Source: Peptoniphilus equinus
GTDB lineage: Bacteria > Bacillota > Clostridia > Tissierellales > Peptoniphilaceae
Assembly (NCBI RefSeq): GCF_027921445.1
Contig: NZ_CP115667.1
Location: 682,001-746,000, forward strand
DNA: 64,000 bases
Direction of reading: 5' to 3'
The translations under genes and the position numbers were made by a program. The notes under the pieces were generated by a model. The model was not told the origin of the DNA. It was given only the letters and a program-made list of their open reading frames with translations, and ran no database searches. This document shows positions 9,480 through 22,094 of this stretch, in pieces (the first letter of the stretch is position 1; each line of letters opens with the position of its first letter).

Positions 9480-9503
9480 ATCACTGTCATGCAGTGATTT
9501 TTT
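9480..9503 (+). terminator. Terminator-like hairpin in the cmk leader
   Basis: ATCACTG (9480-9486) pairs with CAGTGAT (9492-9498) around a TCATG loop and is followed by a run of five or more T. It lies downstream of the 9396 promoter and only a few bases before the cmk SD (GGAGGG near 9509). It can therefore act as an attenuator on cmk as well as end read-through from the operon to the left. Confidence 0.75.
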
Positions 9504-9516
9504 AATTGGAGGGAAC

Positions 9517-10146
9517 ATGTATCGAGTAGCTATTGATGGGCCAAGCGGCAGTGGTAAGAGCACAATTGCACGAGAGCTGTCCAAGCGGTTACAGATTACC
9601 TATGTGGATACCGGTGCGATGTATCGCGCTTTCGCTCTGGAGGCAAATAATACCGGTAAGTCTGTCGATGAGCTTATTGCAACAATAGATATTGACTACC
9701 ATGATGATACCGTGTTTCTTAACGGCAAAGCCATTAACCAGGAGATACGTTCTGAAGTCATTTCAAAAATGGCATCACAAATTTCAAAAGATCCTAAGGT
9801 CAGGGCTTTTCTGGTAGAACTTCAACAACGCATTGCAGAAAAACGCAGCGTGGTTATGGAGGGACGGGATATCACAACAGTAGTCCTACCTGAGGCGGAA
9901 TACAAATTTTTCTTGGACAGCGATGTCCATGTCCGAGCTAAACGGCGCTATGAACAACTAATAGCAAATGGCGAATCGGCTGATTTGGAGCAGGTATATG
10001 ACAATCTTGTCAAGCGGGATAACAACGATAGAAATCGCGAGCATTCTCCATTAACAATAGCTGAAGATGCCGTATACATTGACTCTACCTTGATGGATTT
10101 GGAGACCACCGTCACGACGATATTAAGTCATATCCACGAGGCGTAA
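9517..10146 (+). CDS. cmk: Cytidylate kinase
   Basis: Phosphorylates CMP and dCMP with ATP. The 209-residue protein begins with the P-loop GPSGSGKST (residues 8-16), then YVDTGAMYRAF, the NMP-binding middle with MEGRDITTVVLPEA (about 117), and a lid with arginines in KRDNNDRNREHSPL. The GGAGGG SD at 9508-9513 is very close to the ATG. It heads an operon with plsC and the ispH-rpsA fusion, a standard Firmicutes cluster. Confidence 0.96.
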   Translation: MYRVAIDGPSGSGKSTIARELSKRLQITYVDTGAMYRAFALEANNTGKSVDELIATIDIDYHDDTVFLNGKAINQEIRSEVISKMASQISKDPKVRAFLVELQQRIAEKRSVVMEGRDITTVVLPEAEYKFFLDSDVHVRAKRRYEQLIANGESADLEQVYDNLVKRDNNDRNREHSPLTIAEDAVYIDSTLMDLETTVTTILSHIHEA

Positions 10147-10147
10147 C

Positions 10148-10717
10148 GTGTATAAATTTTTGCAAGCAGTGCTTAGAATCTACTTTCAGATACGCCATCG
10201 AGTCACTGTTGTGGGTATGGAGACCTTGCCAAATGAGCCTTTTATGGTGTGTGCCAACCATCTTTCTAACTGGGACCCACTCTTCATCACCGCTTTCTTT
10301 CCCGGCACGATTGCTTGGATGGCGAAAGAAGAGCTTTTTCACAATCCCATTTTAGATTGGCTCTTACACAGACTTCATGCATTTCCGGTAGATCGACAAG
10401 GTGCCGATGTTAAGGCTATCAAAACGGCGTTAAAGGTTTTAAAAGGGGGCGGTGTTTTAGGGATTTTCCCTGAAGGAACCCGCGTCCGTCAACCGGACAT
10501 TCGTGCAGGCAAATCAGGCGTAGCTGTCATTGCACACAAGGCAAAAGTTCCCATTGTGCCGATGACTATTGAGGGTAACTACAAAGGCTTCGGGATTATA
10601 GTGCTTAGAGTTCATCCTTGTGTGAATTTGCCGGAAGATAAGCGATTGAGTGCTGAAACGTATCAAGATATTACCAGACACGTCATGGCACAAATTTATG
10701 GAGTGGATGACAATTAA
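10148..10717 (+). CDS. plsC: 1-acyl-sn-glycerol-3-phosphate acyltransferase
   Basis: Adds the second acyl chain to lysophosphatidate at the membrane. The acyltransferase motifs are in order: NHLSNWDP, with His38 and Asp43 as the HX4D pair, then FPVDRQG (about 79) and FPEGTR (107-112). The start is GTG, one base after the cmk stop, with a GAGG site six bases upstream. It is 189 residues long. It belongs to the same pathway as plsX and acpP at 22-23 kb. Confidence 0.93.
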   Translation: MYKFLQAVLRIYFQIRHRVTVVGMETLPNEPFMVCANHLSNWDPLFITAFFPGTIAWMAKEELFHNPILDWLLHRLHAFPVDRQGADVKAIKTALKVLKGGGVLGIFPEGTRVRQPDIRAGKSGVAVIAHKAKVPIVPMTIEGNYKGFGIIVLRVHPCVNLPEDKRLSAETYQDITRHVMAQIYGVDDN

Positions 10718-12782
10718 AGTTTTAGTAGCGGAGCATGCCGGATTTTGCGGCGGTGTCAAACGTGCAGTGACCATGGCTATGGAAGCTGCAGGTCCCGGAG
10801 TTTACAGCTTTGGTGATTTGGTACACAACGACTTGGTGAATAGTGCTTTAGCGGATCGTGGTGTACAGTCTTTAGGAACAGAATCTGTGACAGACAGTCG
10901 GATCATTATTCGCAGTCATGGCATTCACCGCAAACAGCGCGAGCAATTTATTGCGGATCATAATACCATAGTCGACTGCGTATGTCCGAAAGTAAGTAAA
11001 ATTTACGACATTGTCGCGGCACATTATACCCAGGGCTACCAAATTATTATTTTTGGTGATGCCGATCATCCTGAGGTCCAAAGCATTAATTCTTATGCCG
11101 ATGATCAAGGGATTATCATTGGTGGGGATATGGACGTATCACGTGTGGTGTTACAAAAATCGATCTTGGTATCTCAGACGACCAACATCGAAGAAAAATT
11201 TGAAATCCTAGCAAATTTGTTAAAAAAGATTTTAAATGACGACATTTTAGTTTATAATACTATCTGTAGTGCAACTCGCTTGCGGCAACTTGCGACAGCG
11301 GAGCTTGCCAAGCAGGTGGATGTTATGCTTGTACTTGGAGGTAAAAAAAGTTCCAATACCAGGAAACTTTACGATATTGCGTCCAAGTATTGTGACACAG
11401 TATATTTATTAGAGTCAATTGATGACTTTAAGTTTAATATAAAAAATTTTGTAAAAATAGGTATTACCGCTGGCGCATCCACGCCGAGTTCGGTAATCGA
11501 GGAGGCTGTTAGTAGAATGGAAAAATTTGACAACAATGAAATGATGGAGGCAATTGAAAACTCTTTTAAGCGTATTAGAAGAGGCGAAGTTGTAGAAGGG
11601 GAAGTCCTTTTTGTAAACGACAGTGAAGTCATGGTTAACATCGGTTACAGAAGCGACGGGATCATCTCTCGTGAAGAACTTTCTAACGATCCTGATGTAA
11701 AACCGGAAGATCTTTTTAAACCCGGCGACTCTATCAATGTTTTCATTATGAAAATGGATGATGGCGATGGCAACGTAGTGCTTTCCTACAAACGCGTAGA
11801 AAGCCTAAAAGTTTGGGATGAAGTAGAAGCACTTTTCAATAACAAAGAGAATGTAACTGTTACGGTGAAATCTGTAGTTAAAGGTGGACTAACAGCTGAC
11901 CTTAAAGGACTGAATGCTTTTATCCCTGCTTCTCATGCTTCAGTACGTTTCCAACGTGATCTTTCCAAGTATGTAGGACAAGAATTTGTCTGCGAAATTA
12001 TCGATTTTGATAAATTTAAGAGAAAGATAGTTCTTTCACGTAAAAACGTGGAAGCTGTTGAACAAGAAACGAAACGTAAAGAAGTTTACGAAAATCTTCA
12101 TGAAGGTGATGTCATTACCGGTACTGTTCAACGTTTGACCAATTTTGGTGCATTCGTTGATGTGGGAGGCGTTGACGGTCTGATTCATATTTCCGAACTT
12201 TCTTGGAACCGTGTAAAACACCCATCTGATGTGGTTGAACCTGGTCAAGAAGTTGAAGTTGAAGTTTTGAGCTTAGATGAAGAAAAGAACCGCATTGCAC
12301 TCGGTCTGAAACAAACCACTAAAAAACCATGGGATGTTTTTAAAGAAACAGCAGGTATTGGTGATGTCGTTGAAGGTAAAGTTGTTAATATTTTAGACTT
12401 CGGTGCTTTTGTTCGCTTAGATTCCGGTGTGGACGGCTTACTTCACGTATCTCAAATCTCTAAAGAACATGTGGAAAAACCATCCGATAAACTTGCTATT
12501 GGCGATGCTGTGACCGTTAAGATTACAGATATCGACGAAGAAAATAAGAAGATTTCACTCTCTATCAAAGCGTTAACGGAAGATTCCGAACCGGAAGAGG
12601 CTAAAGAAGAGGTTAAACCTGTGGTTCAAGATAAACCGCGCAAACCTCGTAAAAAGCCGCAACCAAAAGTGGAATACACTGAAGCTACAGAAGAGTCCAA
12701 CATCAATACCGGCCTCGCAGATTTACTTGGCGGTTTAAAGCTGGATGATATGGATGATACAGAAGAATCCACTGAAGAATAA
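10707..12782 (+). CDS. ispH-rpsA: Fusion of 4-hydroxy-3-methylbut-2-enyl diphosphate reductase (IspH) and 30S ribosomal protein S1
   Basis: One 691-residue polypeptide. Residues 1-285 are IspH, the last enzyme of the MEP isoprenoid pathway: the three cluster cysteines are Cys14 (HAGFCGGVKRAV), Cys93 (CVCPKVSK) and Cys187 (NTICSATRLRQ), with His at IRSHGIH. A linker leads into four S1 RNA-binding repeats (about 293-650), clearest in LTNFGAFVDVGGVDGLIHIS and ILDFGAFVRLDSGVDGLLHV, then a charged tail. I start at ATG 10707 (MTIKVLVAEHAGFCGG), which overlaps plsC by 11 bases. The fusion is known in clostridia; here the frame is continuous with no stop or frameshift at the junction. Confidence 0.96.
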   Translation: MTIKVLVAEHAGFCGGVKRAVTMAMEAAGPGVYSFGDLVHNDLVNSALADRGVQSLGTESVTDSRIIIRSHGIHRKQREQFIADHNTIVDCVCPKVSKIYDIVAAHYTQGYQIIIFGDADHPEVQSINSYADDQGIIIGGDMDVSRVVLQKSILVSQTTNIEEKFEILANLLKKILNDDILVYNTICSATRLRQLATAELAKQVDVMLVLGGKKSSNTRKLYDIASKYCDTVYLLESIDDFKFNIKNFVKIGITAGASTPSSVIEEAVSRMEKFDNNEMMEAIENSFKRIRRGEVVEGEVLFVNDSEVMVNIGYRSDGIISREELSNDPDVKPEDLFKPGDSINVFIMKMDDGDGNVVLSYKRVESLKVWDEVEALFNNKENVTVTVKSVVKGGLTADLKGLNAFIPASHASVRFQRDLSKYVGQEFVCEIIDFDKFKRKIVLSRKNVEAVEQETKRKEVYENLHEGDVITGTVQRLTNFGAFVDVGGVDGLIHISELSWNRVKHPSDVVEPGQEVEVEVLSLDEEKNRIALGLKQTTKKPWDVFKETAGIGDVVEGKVVNILDFGAFVRLDSGVDGLLHVSQISKEHVEKPSDKLAIGDAVTVKITDIDEENKKISLSIKALTEDSEPEEAKEEVKPVVQDKPRKPRKKPQPKVEYTEATEESNINTGLADLLGGLKLDDMDDTEESTEE

Positions 12783-12790
12783 TTGAAAAC

Positions 12791-12826
12791 AAAAGTGCAA
12801 GGGAGACCTCTCTTGCACTTTTTTTA
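12791..12826 (+). terminator. Intrinsic terminator after ispH-rpsA
   Basis: AAGTGCAAG and CTTGCACTT form the stem, followed by seven T. It begins ten bases after the stop codon and closes the cmk operon. Confidence 0.9.
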
Positions 12827-12843
12827 TATGCTCACACGGACTA

Positions 12844-12852
12844 TGATATAAT
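12844..12852 (+). promoter_or_regulatory. Extended -10 promoter for the SLH protein gene
   Basis: TGATATAAT gives a perfect TGnTATAAT extended -10 element 18 bases before the ATG, with the GGAGGG SD between. No good -35 hexamer is visible; the region 17 bases upstream is part of the preceding T-tract. Confidence 0.6.
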
Positions 12853-12870
12853 AAAGGCCGGAGGGATTCT

Positions 12871-13902
12871 ATGAACAAGATACACAGAGTGCTGGCTATT
12901 GGTTTAGCGTCAGCGAGTTTGTTGCAAGGCCCCGTCTTTGCAAAGACTTTTTCCGACGTGTCCAAAGATGGTCAGTTTCAATGGATATATAACGAACTCA
13001 ACACACTTTCAGACCAGGGCGTATTTGGAGGGTATCCTGAAGGGGATTTCAGGCCGCAAAATCCGGTGAGTTTTCTGGAAGTCATGAAAGTGATATACAA
13101 TTTGAAAAAACCGTCAGCAACGGAGGTCGATGAAGCGATGGACCGTTACCGGGACTTTTTAAAAGCAGAAGGTATACCGGCATGGGCACAATCTGCCATG
13201 GCTTATGTGCTGAACAATAACACCGTTACCGAAGCGACAGTTAGAGCGGCGAAAGAGCGGGGCTTTTTAAAAACAGACAAACCTGTTTATCCCGATCGCA
13301 ACTCTGTCGCGGTATATTTCGGCCGAGCCTTCGGTCTTAAAGGCGACGGAACGACAGATAACTTGAAACATAAAGACTTGGATAAAATACCACCTATGAC
13401 AATAGGTTATCTATCCGACTTAGTTGATGTCGGGATTTTTTCAGACTCCGGTTCGGAAGGTTATTTTAACGGCAGTCAGTATTTGCGCCGGGCAGAGATG
13501 ATTGCTATTGCGGCTAAGGCGCTCACGTATCTCAGTCGCTTTGATACCGGTGAGCTCGTTGACGTCATGCAGGAAAATCCGCAAGCGGAACTATTGGTGC
13601 CTAATGAAGGCGTAACGACGAATCATGAAGATGAATCTCCACAAAGTGATGTGCAAAAAAGCGACGAGACGCTACAACCGAGTGCTGATTATGGTGAAGT
13701 GAGCGGCATTGTGGAATCCGTCAACGCCAACGAACGAACTATTCAAGTAGATGGTAAAGTCTTTACGTATGACAGCACGGTGAATCTTGTCGGATATAAT
13801 GGTACGGATATGCTGAACTTATCCGGTGCTCGTATTACGTTGAACTATGTTGGCGATCAAGCTGTAAGCATTCGTGTACACTCATATATTGTGACAGATT
13901 AA
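12871..13902 (+). CDS. Secreted S-layer homology (SLH) domain protein
   Basis: A 343-residue exported protein. Residues 1-24 are a signal peptide (basic MNKIHR, hydrophobic core, cleavage after VFA). Three SLH-type repeats follow: about 26-85 (FSDVSKDGQFQWIYNELNTL, GGYPEGDFRPQNPVS), about 90-150 (degenerate, PVYPDRNSVAVYFGRAFGL), and about 160-220 (IGYLSDLVDVGIF, YLRRAEMIAIAAKAL). SLH triplets usually anchor proteins to pyruvylated wall polymers. After an acidic linker the last ~70 residues form a predicted beta domain (GIVESVNANERTIQVDGKVF) I cannot assign. It is monocistronic, with its own promoter. Confidence 0.88.
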   Translation: MNKIHRVLAIGLASASLLQGPVFAKTFSDVSKDGQFQWIYNELNTLSDQGVFGGYPEGDFRPQNPVSFLEVMKVIYNLKKPSATEVDEAMDRYRDFLKAEGIPAWAQSAMAYVLNNNTVTEATVRAAKERGFLKTDKPVYPDRNSVAVYFGRAFGLKGDGTTDNLKHKDLDKIPPMTIGYLSDLVDVGIFSDSGSEGYFNGSQYLRRAEMIAIAAKALTYLSRFDTGELVDVMQENPQAELLVPNEGVTTNHEDESPQSDVQKSDETLQPSADYGEVSGIVESVNANERTIQVDGKVFTYDSTVNLVGYNGTDMLNLSGARITLNYVGDQAVSIRVHSYIVTD

Positions 13903-13925
13903 AACTAATTTTAGATTATAGAGAT

Positions 13926-13953
13926 AAGGAGAGGTAGAGGGAAGCCTTTACCT
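13926..13953 (+). promoter_or_regulatory. Shine-Dalgarno plus looped-out hairpin before tcdA
   Basis: AAGGAG (13926-13931) lies 29 nt before the only possible start, ATG 13961. Immediately after it AGGTAGAGG (13932-13940) pairs with CCTTTACCT (13945-13953) around GAAG (9 bp, one G-U). Folding this out leaves seven nt, TTATATT, between SD and ATG, which is a normal spacing. The hairpin could also be a weak terminator for the SLH gene, but its T-tract is poor. Confidence 0.6.
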
Positions 13954-13960
13954 TTATATT

Positions 13961-14648
13961 ATGGAATTATTACAACGTACAAGCATGGTAATAGGCGAGA
14001 CAAAGGCCCGATTTTTAGGCGGATGTCACGTCCTCATCTTCGGGGTGGGCGGTGTCGGTGGTATGGTTGCAGAGGCTTTGACTCGAAGTGGTATCGGCGC
14101 ATTGACCTTGGTCGATCGAGATGTCTTTGATGCTACCAATCTAAACCGACAGATTATGGCGACCGTTGATACTATCGGGAATCGTAAAGTGGATGTCACA
14201 GCTTCTAGGCTTTTAAATATTAATCCGAATCTCGTGGTATATACGCATCCAATGAATTTGGATGGAAGCACTATCGAGACTTTTCATTTTCGCGATTATG
14301 ATTATGTGGTGGATGCCATTGATGATGTAGGGGCAAAGCTGCTTTTGGCACACAAAGCAGAGGAGGAAGGATTTAAACTTATTTCATCTATGGGAGCCGG
14401 GAATCGATTGGATCCTATGAGTTTTAAGGTGGCTGATATCACCAAGACGCATACCGATCCTTTAGCTCGCGTGATGCGAAAAAAACTTAAAGACCAAGGC
14501 GTCAAACATCTGTTGTGTGTGTTTTCCACTGAGGTGCCGCGACAAGCTATAAAAAGTGAGAGCAAGCTGTCCACACCGGGGTCAGTATCTTTTGTGCCGC
14601 CGGCATGTGGACTGAAAATTGCTTCACATATTATAAGGGAGTTAGTTG

Positions 14649-14659
<11 letters not shown>
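13961..14659 (+). CDS. tcdA: tRNA threonylcarbamoyladenosine dehydratase (TcdA/CsdL), E1-like
   Basis: ATP-dependent enzyme that cyclises t6A37 to ct6A in tRNA. The E1-like Rossmann fold is plain: VLIFGVGGVGGMVAEAL (about 25-41), LVDRDVFDATNLNRQIMA (about 48), DAIDDVGAKLLL, and SSMGAGNRLDPMSFKVADI. The 232-residue length fits the family. No in-frame start exists upstream of ATG 13961 before a stop at 13925; the SD is unusually placed (see the hairpin entry). It overlaps pcrA by 11 bases. Confidence 0.93.
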
Positions 14660-19070
<4,411 letters not shown>

Positions 19071-19078
19071 GAGGCGCC

Positions 19079-20515
19079 ATGGATTTAACCCATTTAAAAG
19101 CCCATGAACTTATCAAGGGTTACGAAAATAGAGATTTCACATGCACGGAAGTCACTCAAGCATATTTGGATGTGATCAAGGCGAAAGAACAGGATATTAA
19201 CGCTTATATTACCGTCACAGACAATCTGGCTTTATCTAGGGCACAGTATGTGGACAGTATGTATGAGAATCGGGAAGAGCAAGGTCTTCTTGCCGGCGTT
19301 CCGTTGGCGATTAAGGACAATGTAGCAGTCAAAGATGTGAAGATGACGGCAGCATCTAAAATTCTTGAAAATTTTATTGCGCCATATAACAGTACTCTCA
19401 CAGAAAAAGTCAACGAAGCAGGTGCGATTATTCTTGGTAAGGCCAATATGGATGAGTTTGCCATGGGAGCTACCACGCGCTCCTCGTATTTTGGCGCTAC
19501 AAAAAATCCTCTCGATCCGAAGCTGATTCCCGGTGGTTCCAGTGGTGGCAGTGCTGCTGCCGTTAGCGGTTTTGAAGCATGTCTTGCCGTGGGTACCGAC
19601 ACCGGAGGATCGACGCGACAACCGGCGGGCTTTAACGGTATTGTAGGATTCAAACCGACCTATGGTTCCGTCTCTCGATTTGGTATCGCATCGATGGCCA
19701 ATACATTTGACACTGTGGGATCCTTTGGACGGGATGTGGAAGATGCACACTTGTTAATGCAAGTGATGGCAGGGCGTGATATGAAAGATGCCACATCTAT
19801 AGATAATCCTTCTCTTACCAAACCTATCGACTTTGAAAATGGTGCATATCTAAAGGATATAAAAGTTGCGGTACCGAAAGTTTACTTAAACATGGAGTTG
19901 GACAGTGTCGTTAAATCTGCTTTTGACAGTACGATTGCGCTTTTGAAAGACGCCGGTGCGACTGTCGATGTGGTGGATTTGGAAAACTTGGAATATACGA
20001 TTCAAGTGTATCATATTTTGGTCAACAGTGAGATTGCCTCGAATATGTCTCGCTTTGATTCTTTACGATATGGACACCGTACACAACGACCATACAGTAG
20101 TTACGAAGAAATGTTCAAATTCAGTCGTAGTGAAGGTTTTGGCGATGAAGTCAAAAAACGTATTATGGTAGGTACACACATTTTGAGCCTTGATGCAAAG
20201 AGCAATTACTATCAAAAAGCGCTTCAAGTTCGCACGTTGATTAAGAAAGGATTTGATGATGTCTTTAAAAATTATGATCTCATTCTTTCACCGTCAGCGC
20301 CAATCTTGCCGATTCCGTTGGATTCAACGATGAGCGATGTGGAAATTTACCAATCGGACCTCTTTACCATCCCAGCAAATATGGCCGGCTGTCCGTCCAT
20401 CAGTGTGCCGTATACCGGAGGAAGTTTCCCTGTGGGAATGCTGTTGACGGCAGACCGTTTACGAGATGATATGTGTTTCAAAGCGGCAAGTGAGATGGAA
20501 AGGAGATTGAAATGA
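19079..20515 (+). CDS. gatA: Asp-tRNA(Asn)/Glu-tRNA(Gln) amidotransferase subunit A
   Basis: Amidase subunit that releases ammonia from glutamine. The Ser-cisSer-Lys triad is present: Lys in VPLAIKDNVAV (about 79), serines in PGGSSGGSAAAV (about 154) and GTDTGGSTRQPA (about 178). It is 478 residues, full length. Because GatCAB makes Gln-tRNA and often Asn-tRNA by the indirect route, the organism probably lacks GlnRS; asnA at 46 kb suggests free asparagine is also made. Confidence 0.97.
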   Translation: MDLTHLKAHELIKGYENRDFTCTEVTQAYLDVIKAKEQDINAYITVTDNLALSRAQYVDSMYENREEQGLLAGVPLAIKDNVAVKDVKMTAASKILENFIAPYNSTLTEKVNEAGAIILGKANMDEFAMGATTRSSYFGATKNPLDPKLIPGGSSGGSAAAVSGFEACLAVGTDTGGSTRQPAGFNGIVGFKPTYGSVSRFGIASMANTFDTVGSFGRDVEDAHLLMQVMAGRDMKDATSIDNPSLTKPIDFENGAYLKDIKVAVPKVYLNMELDSVVKSAFDSTIALLKDAGATVDVVDLENLEYTIQVYHILVNSEIASNMSRFDSLRYGHRTQRPYSSYEEMFKFSRSEGFGDEVKKRIMVGTHILSLDAKSNYYQKALQVRTLIKKGFDDVFKNYDLILSPSAPILPIPLDSTMSDVEIYQSDLFTIPANMAGCPSISVPYTGGSFPVGMLLTADRLRDDMCFKAASEMERRLK

Positions 20516-21936
20516 GTTATAAAACCATCGTGGGATTGGAAATTCACGTGGAGCTTTCCACCGTCACAAAAGCGTTCTGCAGTTGTGAAAATACCTTTGG
20601 AGGCGAACCTAACACGCGAGTTTGTCCCGTTTGTTTAGCACTGCCGGGAGCGATGCCGGTTTTGAATGAAAATGTACTTAACTACACTTTGATGGCGGCC
20701 TTAGCGCTGAACTGTACGATTAATAAAGAGTCCAAGTTTGATAGAAAAAATTATTTTTATCCGGATTTGACCAAAGGTTTTCAAATTACTCAAAACGACC
20801 GGCCCATTGCCGTGGAAGGGCATTTGACCATTGATACGGACAACGGCCCTAAGGATATCGGCATTTATCAAATTCAAATGGAAGAAGATACAGGCAAGTC
20901 GCTGCACGGGGACAATGAGACTTTGATTGACTACAATCGTTGTGGTGTACCGTTAATTGAAATTGTCTCCAAACCGGATATGGCTTCTGGCAAAGAAGGC
21001 CGTGCGTTTTTGGAAAATCTGCGAAATACTCTGAAATTTATCGGCGTCAGTGACGTTAAAATGGAAGAAGGGTCGTTGCGATGTGATGTGAATGTCAATG
21101 TCAAAGATGAACTCACCGGTAAAAAGACTGCGGTTACGGAAGTGAAGAATCTGAACTCTTTTAGAGCAGTGGAAAAGGCGATTGACTTTGAAGTAGCTCG
21201 TCACATAGCACTTCTGGAAAATGGTGAAGATGAACTGCGTACTACGCGACGTTGGGATGATGTGAATGGTCAGACTGTGCTCATGCGTGTCAAATATACA
21301 CAGGCCGACTATCGCTTCCAGCCTGAAGGCGATTTGGTGCCGGTGGTGATTGACGATGCTTATATCGAGACCATTCGTGCGCAATTGCCGGAACTGCCGG
21401 CAGATAAAAAGGCACGCTTTATCAGCGCCTACAACTTGTCCGAATATGATGCTGCTGTGCTCACAAGCAGTGTGCAGTTGGCCGAGTTCTTTGAATCCGT
21501 TGCAGCAAAATTTGACGACGCAAATATGGTGAGTAACTGGATTATGACAGAAGTCCTGCGCCGTGTGGAAGACACTGAAGATAATTTCGAAGTTCCGTTT
21601 GAAGCGGATGATTTTGTGGAGCTTTTAAATTTTGTGAAATCCGGCAAGATCAACAATAACGCCGGCAAAAAAGTGCTTCGAGAAATGTTTGAAAGCAAGG
21701 CTAAACCGGCAGATATCATTGAGGACAAAGGCTTGCTCCAAGTGAGTGATGACAGTGCCATTGGAGTTTGGGTGGATGAAGTCTTAAAGGACAATCCACA
21801 GTCCATTGAAGATATTAAAGGCGGCAAAGACCGTGCGATGGGTTTTCTCGTCGGTCAGGTTATGAAAAAGTCTAAGGGTAAGGCAAATCCCGGACTTGTG
21901 AACAAATTGCTTCAAGAGAAAATTCAAAAGATGTAA
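20512..21936 (+). CDS. gatB: Asp-tRNA(Asn)/Glu-tRNA(Gln) amidotransferase subunit B
   Basis: tRNA-binding kinase subunit of GatCAB, 474 residues. Landmarks are VGLEIHVELST, the zinc cysteines (FCSCENTFGGEPNTRVCPVC, about 20-39), RKNYFYPDLTKGFQITQ, MEEDTGKSLHG and LIDYNRCGVPLIEIV, with the helical YqeY-like tail domain from about residue 330. An ATGA overlap with gatA suggests 1:1 coupled translation. A strong terminator follows. Confidence 0.97.
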   Translation: MSYKTIVGLEIHVELSTVTKAFCSCENTFGGEPNTRVCPVCLALPGAMPVLNENVLNYTLMAALALNCTINKESKFDRKNYFYPDLTKGFQITQNDRPIAVEGHLTIDTDNGPKDIGIYQIQMEEDTGKSLHGDNETLIDYNRCGVPLIEIVSKPDMASGKEGRAFLENLRNTLKFIGVSDVKMEEGSLRCDVNVNVKDELTGKKTAVTEVKNLNSFRAVEKAIDFEVARHIALLENGEDELRTTRRWDDVNGQTVLMRVKYTQADYRFQPEGDLVPVVIDDAYIETIRAQLPELPADKKARFISAYNLSEYDAAVLTSSVQLAEFFESVAAKFDDANMVSNWIMTEVLRRVEDTEDNFEVPFEADDFVELLNFVKSGKINNNAGKKVLREMFESKAKPADIIEDKGLLQVSDDSAIGVWVDEVLKDNPQSIEDIKGGKDRAMGFLVGQVMKKSKGKANPGLVNKLLQEKIQKM

Positions 21937-21943
21937 TCACTTC

Positions 21944-21967
21944 AAGGCAGCCCATGCTGCCTTTTTT
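21944..21967 (+). terminator. Intrinsic terminator after gatB
   Basis: AAGGCAGC (21944-21951) and GCTGCCTT enclose a CCAT loop and end in six T. It ends the tcdA/pcrA-ligA-gatCAB unit. Confidence 0.92.
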
Positions 21968-22008
21968 AATGAGATAACATATTAGATAAGAAATTTCTCG
22001 TTTGAGAC

Positions 22009-22071
22009 TAGAATTCGTGAATACATCTGGACGAAGGCGGGAGGTTGTGTTATCTTTTTTAGTAGAATTCG
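22009..22071 (+). repeat. Two TAGAATTCG copies upstream of plsX
   Basis: The 9-mer TAGAATTCG occurs at 22009-22017 and 22063-22071, 54 bases apart, in the 127-base gap between the gatB terminator and plsX. The GAATTC core is palindromic. It may be a regulator site, but no known FapR or FabT operator is recognised and no convincing promoter was found, so this is only a candidate. Confidence 0.3.
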
Positions 22072-22094
22072 ATGTGATGAGAATGGAGGGAACT

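Noticed and set aside
9428-9505. A 25-codon ORF spanning the cmk leader and its terminator
   Set aside because: Its ATG lies upstream of the predicted +1 of the 9396 promoter and has no SD; most likely chance.
21968-22094. FapR operator upstream of plsX
   Set aside because: No sequence resembling the FapR dyad was found; only a 9-mer repeat is present.
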